Source: Muribaculum gordoncarteri (lineage in GTDB: Bacteria; Bacteroidota; Bacteroidia; Bacteroidales; Muribaculaceae). From it: DNA of 64,000 nucleotides. The stretch is taken from assembly GCF_004803695.1 (NCBI RefSeq), contig NZ_CP039393.1:3224001-3288000 (forward strand), read 5' to 3'. Below the pieces are notes generated by a model. It saw only the letters and a program-made list of their open reading frames with translations. It made no database searches and had not been told where the DNA came from. Position 1 is the stretch's first letter. Each line of letters starts with the position of its first letter. Both the position numbers and the translations under genes were made by a program. This document shows, one piece after another, positions 45,686 through 53,867 of the stretch.

Positions 45686-47017
45686 TCATGCCGATATTAC
45701 ATCAGCGTTTTCGGATTTTTGATTTGCTCTCCTTGCAATCTTGTGGATATTTCTTTGCACAAGCGACACTATGCGGTTGTGATACTTGGTGTCTTGATTA
45801 TAAGCACCATGCGACTGCGAGATTATAAGGCGTTTGAGGTCTATCTCAATAGTTTCTAACCGTTTGTCACCGATATGAGCCGACATCACAAGGGAATTGT
45901 TTTCTGCGTAATAGCCGTTGGTATATACGCAGTGGTGCATTATCTCGCCTTCGTTGTAGAAATCCTCGGCGGTCTGCAACACGGAAACCTCAATAAGTCC
46001 GTCAGAAAACACGAGGTCAAGGTATCGTGACATCCGTTGCGGATAGGTCTTTTTCGCTTCATCGTCTTTTCTCTGTCGGATTTGACGCTCTATCTCCGCA
46101 TTTCGCTCTCGCTCAATCCTCACTTTTTCTTCACGCCGTTTCAGCAACTCCACAAGGCGGTTGTGTTCCGACCTAAGATTTTTGGGGCATAGATAGAGGG
46201 GGTTGTGAATGTCCATGCCGAGCCGTTCAAGAGTGTTGATATGGTCATACCATGTCGTAACATCTTTGACTTTGTAATTGTGCCGCAGGCATATTCTTAT
46301 GAGTTGCCAGCTGTCACGGCGGTATTGTGAGCGGTAGAGGTAGTATGACAATAACCCATACTGCCTTGTCTTTACAAGGGTTTCCACCTTGTTGTCGGAC
46401 ATCAGACCTTTCAGCAGGTCGTAGGGGTCTGTGTAGTGGAAGCCATTAAACCCGTTGCGTCTGATAATCGGCAGGACACGGCATTTGGGATATGTGGCGT
46501 ATATGGGGATATTGTCGTAATTGGCGGTTCTGCTCCTAATCTCCATGTCGCTGTCAAAATTCCACGCATCGCAGTATCGTGGCATAAAGCATTTTTTCCG
46601 TGCGATGTTCACCTCGTTGCCCTCGGCGTCAAACCAACGCTGCAACGCCTCGTTAACGATGTATTCAGCTTTTTCACCCTTACGGCTGCACCATTTAACG
46701 TATATCACTCTAATTACTTGAAAATTATCCCTTGTGGTAACAACCGCAAAGTGTGCCGTCTGCGTTGATTTGCGTTTGAGCGAGTGGCTGACGGTGAGTT
46801 TTGCCCCACATTTCGGGCAACGGCATTTATTGCCACGCTTACCCTCCGCTGACCATTCGTGGGCACATTCGGAACATACCATAGAGCCGTTTTTGCCACG
46901 ATAGGCGATGTGTTCAAAGCATTGCGAGTATGCCCATTGCTTTTGTGTCGCGGTTATGGGGCGCAGTGTGGCAGATAGTTTTACCACTTTCTTATGTAAT
47001 GCTGTCTTGGGTTTCAT
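45686..47017 (-). CDS. pcfJ: PcfJ-like protein
   Basis: 443 residues. An N-terminal treble-clef-like zinc ribbon (SMVCSECAHEW and CRCPKCGAKL) is followed by a long helical region, and the C-terminal part has EIMHHCVYTNGYYAENNSLV as in PcfJ-type proteins of conjugative elements. It lies 12 bases after the interrupted pcfK gene. PcfJ/PcfK pairs are common in ICEs, and their exact role is unclear. Intact between the two RIT insertions. Confidence 0.85.
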   Translation of the reverse strand: MKPKTALHKKVVKLSATLRPITATQKQWAYSQCFEHIAYRGKNGSMVCSECAHEWSAEGKRGNKCRCPKCGAKLTVSHSLKRKSTQTAHFAVVTTRDNFQVIRVIYVKWCSRKGEKAEYIVNEALQRWFDAEGNEVNIARKKCFMPRYCDAWNFDSDMEIRSRTANYDNIPIYATYPKCRVLPIIRRNGFNGFHYTDPYDLLKGLMSDNKVETLVKTRQYGLLSYYLYRSQYRRDSWQLIRICLRHNYKVKDVTTWYDHINTLERLGMDIHNPLYLCPKNLRSEHNRLVELLKRREEKVRIERERNAEIERQIRQRKDDEAKKTYPQRMSRYLDLVFSDGLIEVSVLQTAEDFYNEGEIMHHCVYTNGYYAENNSLVMSAHIGDKRLETIEIDLKRLIISQSHGAYNQDTKYHNRIVSLVQRNIHKIARRANQKSENADVISA

Positions 47018-47443
47018 AGTCGTAAAGTGTTAGAGGTCAAAAAGACTGGGTTGTGCGATTTGGGGATTGTTCTCAGTTGCTTTCTTCTCGGTGGTCTTGG
47101 GTCTGCGCATTTTAGCCATTTCCTCGTCACGGAGTTTGTTGATGGCTTCCTGCCGTGCCTGTTCCTTTTCTTCTTCGGTGAGTTCCACAACGTGATTAAC
47201 TACCACGTGGCAGTTGGTCGCTGTATTGCTTACCTCGATTTCCGGCTCATCCCAAAAGTGCATAGCCCAGCCGAAGATTTCATCGTCGGTAAAACCGCAA
47301 CATCCGCTTTTCTTGACCTCTCCAATGATATAAGTCTTATGAGAAGCTTCTCATAACACCTATTATGAGTAGAGTCATATTATGAGAAGTATTATCCAGT
47401 ACATTCTGTATTCTCTTTATTTTCAGTCAACTCCTTTCAGCAC

Positions 47444-47492
47444 TTGACATAACAACTTCTCATAACTATATTTGCCACGGGTAATATTACCC
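47444..47492 (+). promoter_or_regulatory. Promoter and palindrome before RIT 2 recombinase A
   Basis: TTG (47444-47446) and TATATTTG (47467-47474) fit the Bacteroidetes promoter. They are followed by the perfect palindrome GGGTAATATTACCC (47479-47492), a likely operator for the recombinase operon starting at 47513. Confidence 0.6.
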
Positions 47493-47512
47493 TATAACAC
47501 AATGGTAAATGT

Positions 47513-48757
47513 ATGAAAGAAGAGAATCTACAGCATCTCATTTCGAGATGTGAGGCTTTTCTCCGAGACTCTCGCTATGCTGCCATATCCATACGGAATA
47601 ATGTCCGACGATGGAACAGTGGCATAGCACAGTATCTGAAGAGAAAGGGCCTTGACGATTATTCACCTCCTTTGGGGGATGAATATCTATGTTCCATACA
47701 GGCCCTTGGTATATATACTGAGGGAACTGTAAACGAATATCGAAGATCTGTCCGGATGCTTAATGATATGCTTTTGCTCGGGCATATCAGAAGATCAAGC
47801 AAAGTTCCTGTGAAATATGACTTTAGCGGAGCGATTGGCATGGAAATGCTGAAGTTTATAGATTCACAGAGACGTTTGCGCAGAGCCGAAAAGACGATTG
47901 CCCATCATCAGCGCAATCTAAGCTATTTCCTTGAATATCTGGTTCAAGGTAAGTCTCTCACACATCCTATGAAGATAACAGAAGGGGACATTGTGGCTTA
48001 TATTGAAGCTTGCTCTAATAAAGTAAGCGCAAGATATTCAATCAGAATGCTTATGTCTTTCTGGTATAAGCATGGGGTAGTCGCAAATGACTTCGATGAG
48101 TTTTTTCGTGCTTTCAAAGTCAGGTGCAAAGAGAGAATCCCTTCGTTCTATTCATCTGAAGATGTCGTAAAAATCGAGGAATCCGTCAATCGCAACAGCG
48201 CTCTCGGAAAAAGAGACTATGCAATCATCCTATTGGCTTCAAGACTCGGACTCCGTGCGTCAGATATATCCACGTTGACTTTTGATGAGATAGACTGGGA
48301 GAGCAATCTTATCAGAAAAAAGATGGTAAAGACCGGCAATTTCATAGAGTTGCCACTTCTGCCAGAGGTCGGAAATGCCATAATAGACTATCTTAAGAAT
48401 GGTCGTCCGAAATCATCGGCTGTGAATTTGTTCATACTGCACAGACCTCCATATACCTCCCTAACTGCCTATGCAGTATGCAGCCAAATAAACAGGCTGA
48501 TCACACTCAGTGGAGTGAATGTCACGGGGAAGCATCATGGCCTACATTCACTCAGACACTCTCTTGCCTCGGCGCTTCTAAAACAATCAACGCCGATAGA
48601 AACCATCTCCGAGGTGCTTGGACATCAGAGTTGTCAGTCGACTATGAGCTATCTGTCCATAGACATGGAATCGCTCCGGCAATGTGCACTTGAAGTACCG
48701 CTTGTTCCGGACACATTCTATAATCAGAAAGGAGGGGTATTTTATGAGCGACACTGA
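47513..48757 (+). CDS. RIT 2 tyrosine recombinase A
   Basis: 414 residues. Motifs: ASRLGLRASDISTLTFDEID, HHGLHSLRHSLASALL and SEVLGHQSCQSTMSYLSID. Homologue of RIT 1 recombinase A with the same length and gene order. It overlaps gene B by 14 bases. Confidence 0.9.
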   Translation: MKEENLQHLISRCEAFLRDSRYAAISIRNNVRRWNSGIAQYLKRKGLDDYSPPLGDEYLCSIQALGIYTEGTVNEYRRSVRMLNDMLLLGHIRRSSKVPVKYDFSGAIGMEMLKFIDSQRRLRRAEKTIAHHQRNLSYFLEYLVQGKSLTHPMKITEGDIVAYIEACSNKVSARYSIRMLMSFWYKHGVVANDFDEFFRAFKVRCKERIPSFYSSEDVVKIEESVNRNSALGKRDYAIILLASRLGLRASDISTLTFDEIDWESNLIRKKMVKTGNFIELPLLPEVGNAIIDYLKNGRPKSSAVNLFILHRPPYTSLTAYAVCSQINRLITLSGVNVTGKHHGLHSLRHSLASALLKQSTPIETISEVLGHQSCQSTMSYLSIDMESLRQCALEVPLVPDTFYNQKGGVFYERH

Positions 48758-48966
48758 TTATAAAAGCGTTCTGGCTCCATATATGGCTCAACTTATGGAA
48801 ATGGAGCGTGCCGCAGGCGCAGTCAACACGCATCTTCCCGGGACCTTGAAAGCCTTTGATGATTTTGCCTGCTCTTATGGCCTGAAAGACACATCTGTGA
48901 GTGAGAGTTTTATTACCGACTGGCTCAAAACAAGGATTAACGAGAGTGAAAGAACTGTCTATAACA

Positions 48967-50662
48967 GGGATATTCAGTTAATGGCTTGATTTATCAAGCT
49001 GAAAATGGAGCGTGGTCGCCCTATGGCGGTGCTGTTTTGATTATGAGGGCAAATTTTCAATTCTCGGCGATAAAATATGACATTTCGGACAAATAGGGAT
49101 ACACTGATTCGCCTCCGATGTGCTTCGGAGATGAGATGACAGTATGATTTTTCACGCTCGCTGTTTTTGTAACTGCTTCTCTTTTTCTTCGATGGCGAGT
49201 TGTCGGGCGGCAAGTGTTGCGGCGTTTGCCATGTGGATGCCGAAAAAGAGCAGCAGGGTTTCGCTGCGGGAGTTGCGTGCCGCTATCCGGCCAACGCTGT
49301 AGTGTTGTTTCTGATTACCGAAACTGCCCTCCATGGCGGTAGAGCGCAGTGTCCCGATTATTCGTCGGGCTGTGCTTATGTCAGCATCTTCATCCTTGGG
49401 CTTCGGGCCTTTGCGGACAAAACAGGTCGTCATGCCGTTTTCGGTGCAATACCGCCGGTTGTCGTTGTTGGCATAGATGGTGTCTGCCCCTACCCTGGTC
49501 ACTTTGATACCGGTCAGTTCCTGTTGATATTCAATACACTCCTGTAATCTCACGCCCTCGTTGAAGGCTTCGAAGGAATGGTGTTCGATGAATGAAATTC
49601 CGTCAATCTGGATGTTGTTGACCTTGACTCCGAACTCCACTCGCTTGTTCTCCTTGCCTCTGACAATAGGACGGATGTACGGACGGTCTATGCTGACGAT
49701 ACGGTGTTTCACCTCCTTTTTCTGAGCAAGTGCGCTCTGCTGGCGATACACCTCTTTTAATGCACTGAGACGCTTGCTTTGCTCTGCGGTGAGCGTGATG
49801 TCAACGGTGTGTATCTTGCAGATTCTGTTCCATTGACCTATCTGTTTGGAAAGCAGGCCGAGCAATCGACGGCGGAGTTTGGCGGTTGCCGCCCTGGTGT
49901 GCTTGCGATGCTTGGCATAGGTGAGTCTGTCGCGGTCAATATCACGATACTTGTTGCGTGGCAACCGTTCCTTCAACGCCTTGCAGGTCTTTTTTATAAG
50001 TGATTGAATCCACTCGCAGCATTCCCACAACAGCTTTACATCTGTCGGGAATCGCAGATGGCTCTCGTAACAGGTGGCGTCGGTCAGGCACAGGTTCTTG
50101 TCTTTTAACAAACCGCCCCACTTGTCATACAGCAATTTCTGTAGTTCTTTGATATCAAGAGCTCCGGCTATACGCTGACGGATAGCACTGACTATCTTGC
50201 CGTTCTTTATGGGGTTGGCCGGATCTATGAGCACCCCGCAGAACATCTGTATGTGTATACTGCCGTTGAGCATCTCGATCAGGCCGTCATCCGACTGTCC
50301 GGTATATGGCTTGAGAAACATCAGCGCCACCTCTCCCTCCGGCGGGAACATCGGAGTGTTGCCCTGAGGATGCGTTTTGGGAAAATGCGAACGGATTTTC
50401 TCTGCCAGTTCTTTCAATGGCAATTGCGCATGGATGCGCCCGAGCTCGCTTACGGCAAAACTCTCGCGATATTTTTGCATGAAATCGAACTCGGTAAACG
50501 GCAACGTGGCCGTAATCTCGGATATTTTTCGTAACTTCACGTACAATTATTTTAAGAATTACCCCGAATAAGCCCGTGATGGGTCCATCGGGGGTTCATT
50601 GTAAAGTTACAAAATATCTACGACTTTGGCAAACAATTAGTTGGCAATTAACTGAGTATCCC
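48967..50662 (-). mobile_element. 1696-bp insertion sequence inside RIT 2
   Basis: The terminal inverted repeats are GGGATATTCAGTTAATGG on the left and the complement of CAATTAACTGAGTATCCC on the right (16 of 18 match). It is flanked by 7-bp target duplications TATAACA (48960-48966 and 50663-50669). It carries one transposase on the minus strand. Confidence 0.92.
49152..50546 (-). CDS. DDE transposase of the IS (DUF772-type, IS1182/ISNCY-like)
   Basis: 464 residues. An N-terminal DUF772-like region (PFTEFDFMQKYRESFAVSEL) is followed by a DDE core: first Asp in CLTDATCYESHLRFP (about 156), second in VTRVGADTIYANNDN (about 357), Glu in STAMEGSFGNQKQHYSVGR (about 415). It looks intact. I am sure of the DDE class but not of the exact IS family. 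Confidence 0.85.
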   Translation of the reverse strand: MYVKLRKISEITATLPFTEFDFMQKYRESFAVSELGRIHAQLPLKELAEKIRSHFPKTHPQGNTPMFPPEGEVALMFLKPYTGQSDDGLIEMLNGSIHIQMFCGVLIDPANPIKNGKIVSAIRQRIAGALDIKELQKLLYDKWGGLLKDKNLCLTDATCYESHLRFPTDVKLLWECCEWIQSLIKKTCKALKERLPRNKYRDIDRDRLTYAKHRKHTRAATAKLRRRLLGLLSKQIGQWNRICKIHTVDITLTAEQSKRLSALKEVYRQQSALAQKKEVKHRIVSIDRPYIRPIVRGKENKRVEFGVKVNNIQIDGISFIEHHSFEAFNEGVRLQECIEYQQELTGIKVTRVGADTIYANNDNRRYCTENGMTTCFVRKGPKPKDEDADISTARRIIGTLRSTAMEGSFGNQKQHYSVGRIAARNSRSETLLLFFGIHMANAATLAARQLAIEEKEKQLQKQRA

Positions 50663-51431
50663 TATAACAAAGTCTCGGTCTGGAGAAAACTTCTTACTCT
50701 GATGAATCGCAGAGGTTGTAAATGCTATGTCCCCAGAGCTATGAGAAGACCTCATAGCACGTTTACGCCATACGTGTTCACGGAATCAGAACTTTCATCC
50801 ATATGGATGGAAATAGACCGCCAAAGAGCACACAAGAACAACGCCGACTCCCCACTCATGGCGCTCCCTGCCATTTACCGGCTTTTATACAGTGCCGGTC
50901 TAAGAATGGGCGAAGCTCTTTCAATCAGGAATAAGGACGTCAACCTGCAGGACGGCACAATACTCATACACGCCACAAAAAGAGAGGCGGAGAGAATAAT
51001 AGCCCTTCATGACACCATGAAGGACATACTCCGAGACTACATCGAGTGCAGGAACCGAATGCCGCTGTCCAGACTCACAAATCCGGAACATCACCTGTTT
51101 GTAAAGCTGGACGGTACTCCCGTCACGGATAAGGCTGTGTACGCCAACTTCAGAAGTCTGTTGAGAAAATGCGGGATACAATATGGTGGTCGTTCCAGAG
51201 GTCCATGTGTCCACTCTCTGCGACATACCTATGCGGTACATGCTTTGGCGAACATGACCAGAAAAGGCATGAATATCTATGCGGCACTTCCTGTTTTGTC
51301 TGCAAGCATGGGACACCATTCCCTGGAAGCCACTGAATATTATGTGCGTCTTACTCGGAACACATATGCCGACATCGAAAGAAACAGCTCTGCGATTAAC
51401 GCGTTTGTCTATCCATCTAAATCAAAGAGCC

Positions 51432-52460
51432 ATGATGACTGAGACAGACTTTGCAAACCGGTTAAGCTCATTTATGAGCGAGTATCTCCCTCATGACCGT
51501 AATGTGAGCAAGCACACGCTGGCCTCGTATAAGGTGGCATTTATCGACTTCATAATCTTTATGGAAAAGCAAAAGTCTGTAAATGTCAACCGTGTTATGC
51601 TCAAGCATATAACAAGGGAAAACATACTCGATTATCTCCACTGGATAGAGACTGAGAAAGGCATCAGTCTTGCAACACGCAATTATCGGTTGGCTGCGGT
51701 GAAGTCTTTCTGTCGGTTTTTAATGTATAAAGATGTCGATCGCATGGCTCAATGGCAGAATATTATGTCCATACCTAAGGCCAAAACAGAAAAAAAGGCG
51801 TTGGAGTATCTTACTCCTGAGGGTATAAAGCTTATTCTCGAACAGCCGGATCAATCGACCTCAATGGGGCGCCGACATCTTGCACTTCTGGCTCTGATGT
51901 ACGATACCGCTGCAAGAGTGCAGGAAATGGCAGACTTAATCGTCGGCAGTCTTCGCATTCAGTCGGAACCATATACAATTAAAATAGTAGGCAAAGGGAA
52001 CAAAGCCCGTATAGTACCACTCTCAAAGGAACAAGTATCTCTGATTAAACAGTATATGTCCGAAAATCAGAAATTGCTCGTTTCTCATACATCGCCTTTG
52101 TTCCAAAACTCCAGAGGCGAAAAACTTACAAGAGAAGGAATCGCCTACATACTAAAAAGATATGCAGACATGGCAAGACATCTGAATCCGGGGCTGATAC
52201 CGCAAAGAATAAGCCCGCACTGCATAAGACACAGCAGAGCCATGCACCTTCTTCATAAAGGAGCCATGCATATCGTAGACCTTAGGGACTTCCTCGGCCA
52301 TGCTTCGATAGTCACTACCGGAGTATATGCGAGAGCAGACTCCAAAGCCAAACGGGAAGCTTTGGAGCAAGCTTATAAAGGTGCAACATCTGAAATGTCA
52401 GAAAGAGAATGGGAAAATGACAAAAACCTGTTGACCTGGCTTAAACAGCTGGGGCACTAA
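51432..52460 (+). CDS. RIT 2 tyrosine recombinase C
   Basis: 342 residues from the ATG at 51432, overlapping the end of gene B by 11 bases. An alternative ATG lies 3 bases on. Motifs: LMYDTAARVQEMADLIVGS, SPHCIRHSRAMHLL and DFLGHASIVTTGVYARAD. Homologue of RIT 1 recombinase C. Confidence 0.9.
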   Translation: MMTETDFANRLSSFMSEYLPHDRNVSKHTLASYKVAFIDFIIFMEKQKSVNVNRVMLKHITRENILDYLHWIETEKGISLATRNYRLAAVKSFCRFLMYKDVDRMAQWQNIMSIPKAKTEKKALEYLTPEGIKLILEQPDQSTSMGRRHLALLALMYDTAARVQEMADLIVGSLRIQSEPYTIKIVGKGNKARIVPLSKEQVSLIKQYMSENQKLLVSHTSPLFQNSRGEKLTREGIAYILKRYADMARHLNPGLIPQRISPHCIRHSRAMHLLHKGAMHIVDLRDFLGHASIVTTGVYARADSKAKREALEQAYKGATSEMSEREWENDKNLLTWLKQLGH

Positions 52461-52711
52461 ATCTTTATGAGAAGTCCATCTGATAAGTAGCCAAGATAGA
52501 CATCTGGATATCAAGCCGCTTTGAAATGGACTTCTCATAACATATCTCTACTCATAATAGGCGCAACACTGTTCCATCGTCTTGGAGGGATTTGCCAGCC
52601 TTACCGCTACAAGAGGGTCGTTCTCAGCCCTTGCCATAAGATATTGGGCGATTGTGTCTTGGAACGCTTGTGTTCCTTTCACTGTGTTCATTGCCATAGT
52701 CGTAAATGTTT

Positions 52712-52927
52712 TTAGAGTGTCGTTATCCAATAGATTATCCCTATTGCGGTGAGTATGGATATTAGCCAGCCTACACCTCGGAATATCGGTTTGAGTATCG
52801 CCCAAAGGAGCAACCCGACAATCGCCGTTATCGCCAACCCCACCACCTTAGCCGCCTTTTTTAATGCGGTATGAGCTGGTGATGATGTGAAGCTCGGATT
52901 TTTGATATGTCTGTCGTTCAGTGTCAT
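52712..52927 (-). CDS. Small membrane protein of the ICE accessory module
   Basis: 71 residues from the ATG at 52927 (MTLNDRHIKNPSFTSSPAHT). Two adjoining hydrophobic stretches (about 30-47 and 52-70) suggest a hairpin membrane protein. It lies 14 bases upstream of pcfK in the same direction. The family is not recognised. Confidence 0.65.
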   Translation of the reverse strand: MTLNDRHIKNPSFTSSPAHTALKKAAKVVGLAITAIVGLLLWAILKPIFRGVGWLISILTAIGIIYWITTL

Positions 52928-53867
52928 AAAGCGATATTTTTTTAATGCGTATAATCGCTGTTTGAAGTTTGTTCGCTCGTTGACCACAAGGCACGACGGG
53001 AGAAAAAGGGGTGTTCGGCACTTGCCCGAAAAAATACTACCGACCAACGGGAGCTGTGGAGATTTTTTCAGGCGAATGCAAAGGAATACCCCGTCCCGGC
53101 GTGTTCATCAACTCCGAGCGAACAGACTTTGAACTATGATTATAATCCGCACGAAACATAGAGCTGGCATCGCCCCGGTGGGTGACACTGAACGACAGAC
53201 ATACAGAAAATGCTATCCGTAAGAAAATAAGCAATGTCCATAACCATTTCCGAAAACTAATGTATGTCATACTTTCTCACCGATGATAATGTCTGTACTT
53301 TTATTAGAAACTGCTATGACAGCCCCGGATAAGGCAATGTATGTGTCGGGGACGACCCCGGAATTTATGGAGGGATCGTAAGCGACACGTTCTTTGCCGC
53401 CGTGGGCCGTATCAAACGGAGAGTGGCGCGGCGGCTCAAATTCCATATTAAGGAGCAGGCGTTAAGAACAAGGGCTGTCGATTAGAAGTCTTGTGTGTGC
53501 GACAAGCCTGTCGCAATCTCACAAGGCGTATGAGGCAGCCGGTGTTCCGCCGGCTCCCATAGTCGGCGTGCGGTCGGAGGGTGTCAGTGAAGCCTGCTTC
53601 GCCGTCACCATCTGACGGCATAGCCGACGACAACACCGTGAGCCGTCACGCCTCTCGCAGTTTCCGCAGTGCTTCCCTATTGAGATGAGAGTTTTGTGCT
53701 CTAATCTGATTTACGTTTGTATTCCATAAATCCTGTAAATTTGCAGTAAATTCGGAATGGAAAACGGACAATCATTCTTAAATGCTCATTTACGCAGTGC
53801 GTGAACTATAAGGTGACTGAATCTCAATATATTTTTGTAACTTTGCATATACAATCCCACTGAATTT
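52928..53867. other. Accessory-module intergenic region with a possible small gene
   Basis: A minus-strand frame, 53270 down to 53037 (77 residues), starts MTYISFRKWLWTLLIFLRIA with one hydrophobic segment; it could be a small membrane protein but the family is unknown. A block near 52950-52980 (ATAATCGCTGTTTGAAGT and TGTTCGCTCG) recurs inverted near 53112-53142. I see nothing firm in 53280-53820. Confidence 0.35.
53820..53845 (+). promoter_or_regulatory. Promoter of the AlbA_2 gene
   Basis: TAACTTTG at 53838-53845, in ATTTTTGTAACTTTGCATA, 22 bases before the start codon. Confidence 0.65.

Larger units (their letters stand above)
48744..51442 (+). pseudogene. RIT 2 tyrosine recombinase B, split by the IS
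   Basis: The 5' part is 48744-48966 and the 3' part continues at 50670. Joining them with one copy of the 7-bp duplication TATAACA gives 996 bases, exactly 332 codons including the stop at 51442. The junction reads RTVYNKVSVW, which aligns with RIT 1 recombinase B. The 3' part keeps the catalytic motifs (LLYSAGLRMGEALSIRNKDV, HSLRHTYAVHALA, SMGHHSLEATEYYVRL). Confidence 0.88.
47337..52557 (+). mobile_element. RIT element 2, interrupted by an IS
   Basis: Three tyrosine recombinase genes as in RIT 1, with the second split by an IS. The left end is TTATGAGAAG-CTTCTCATAA (palindrome, 47337-47356), then CACCTA, then TTATGAGTAG (47363-47372). The right end is CTACTCATAA (52548-52557), flanked by TAGGCG. 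A further inverted pair, TTATGAGAAGT (47380-47390) and ACTTCTCATAA (52530-52540), lies inside. The plan is the same as RIT 1 with unrelated arm sequence. Confidence 0.85.
47030..52697 (-). pseudogene. pcfK: pcfK-like gene split by the second RIT element
   Basis: The N-terminal part (52697 down to 52564) reads MAMNTVKGTQAFQDTIAQYL ... KTMEQC. The C-terminal part (47336 down to 47030) reads IIGEVKKSGCCGFTDDEIFG ... QIAQPSLFDL. Together they match the PcfK pattern. Joining with one 6-bp overlap gives 441 bases, exactly 147 codons with the stop. The overlap differs between the ends (GACTTA versus CGCCTA, minus strand). The second restores Cys-Ala-Tyr, closer to the usual PcfK CC(T/A)YI. Confidence 0.85.

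Noticed and set aside
53448-53636. 62-residue minus-strand frame in the accessory intergenic region
   Set aside because: No family, no leader motif and no neighbour supporting it.
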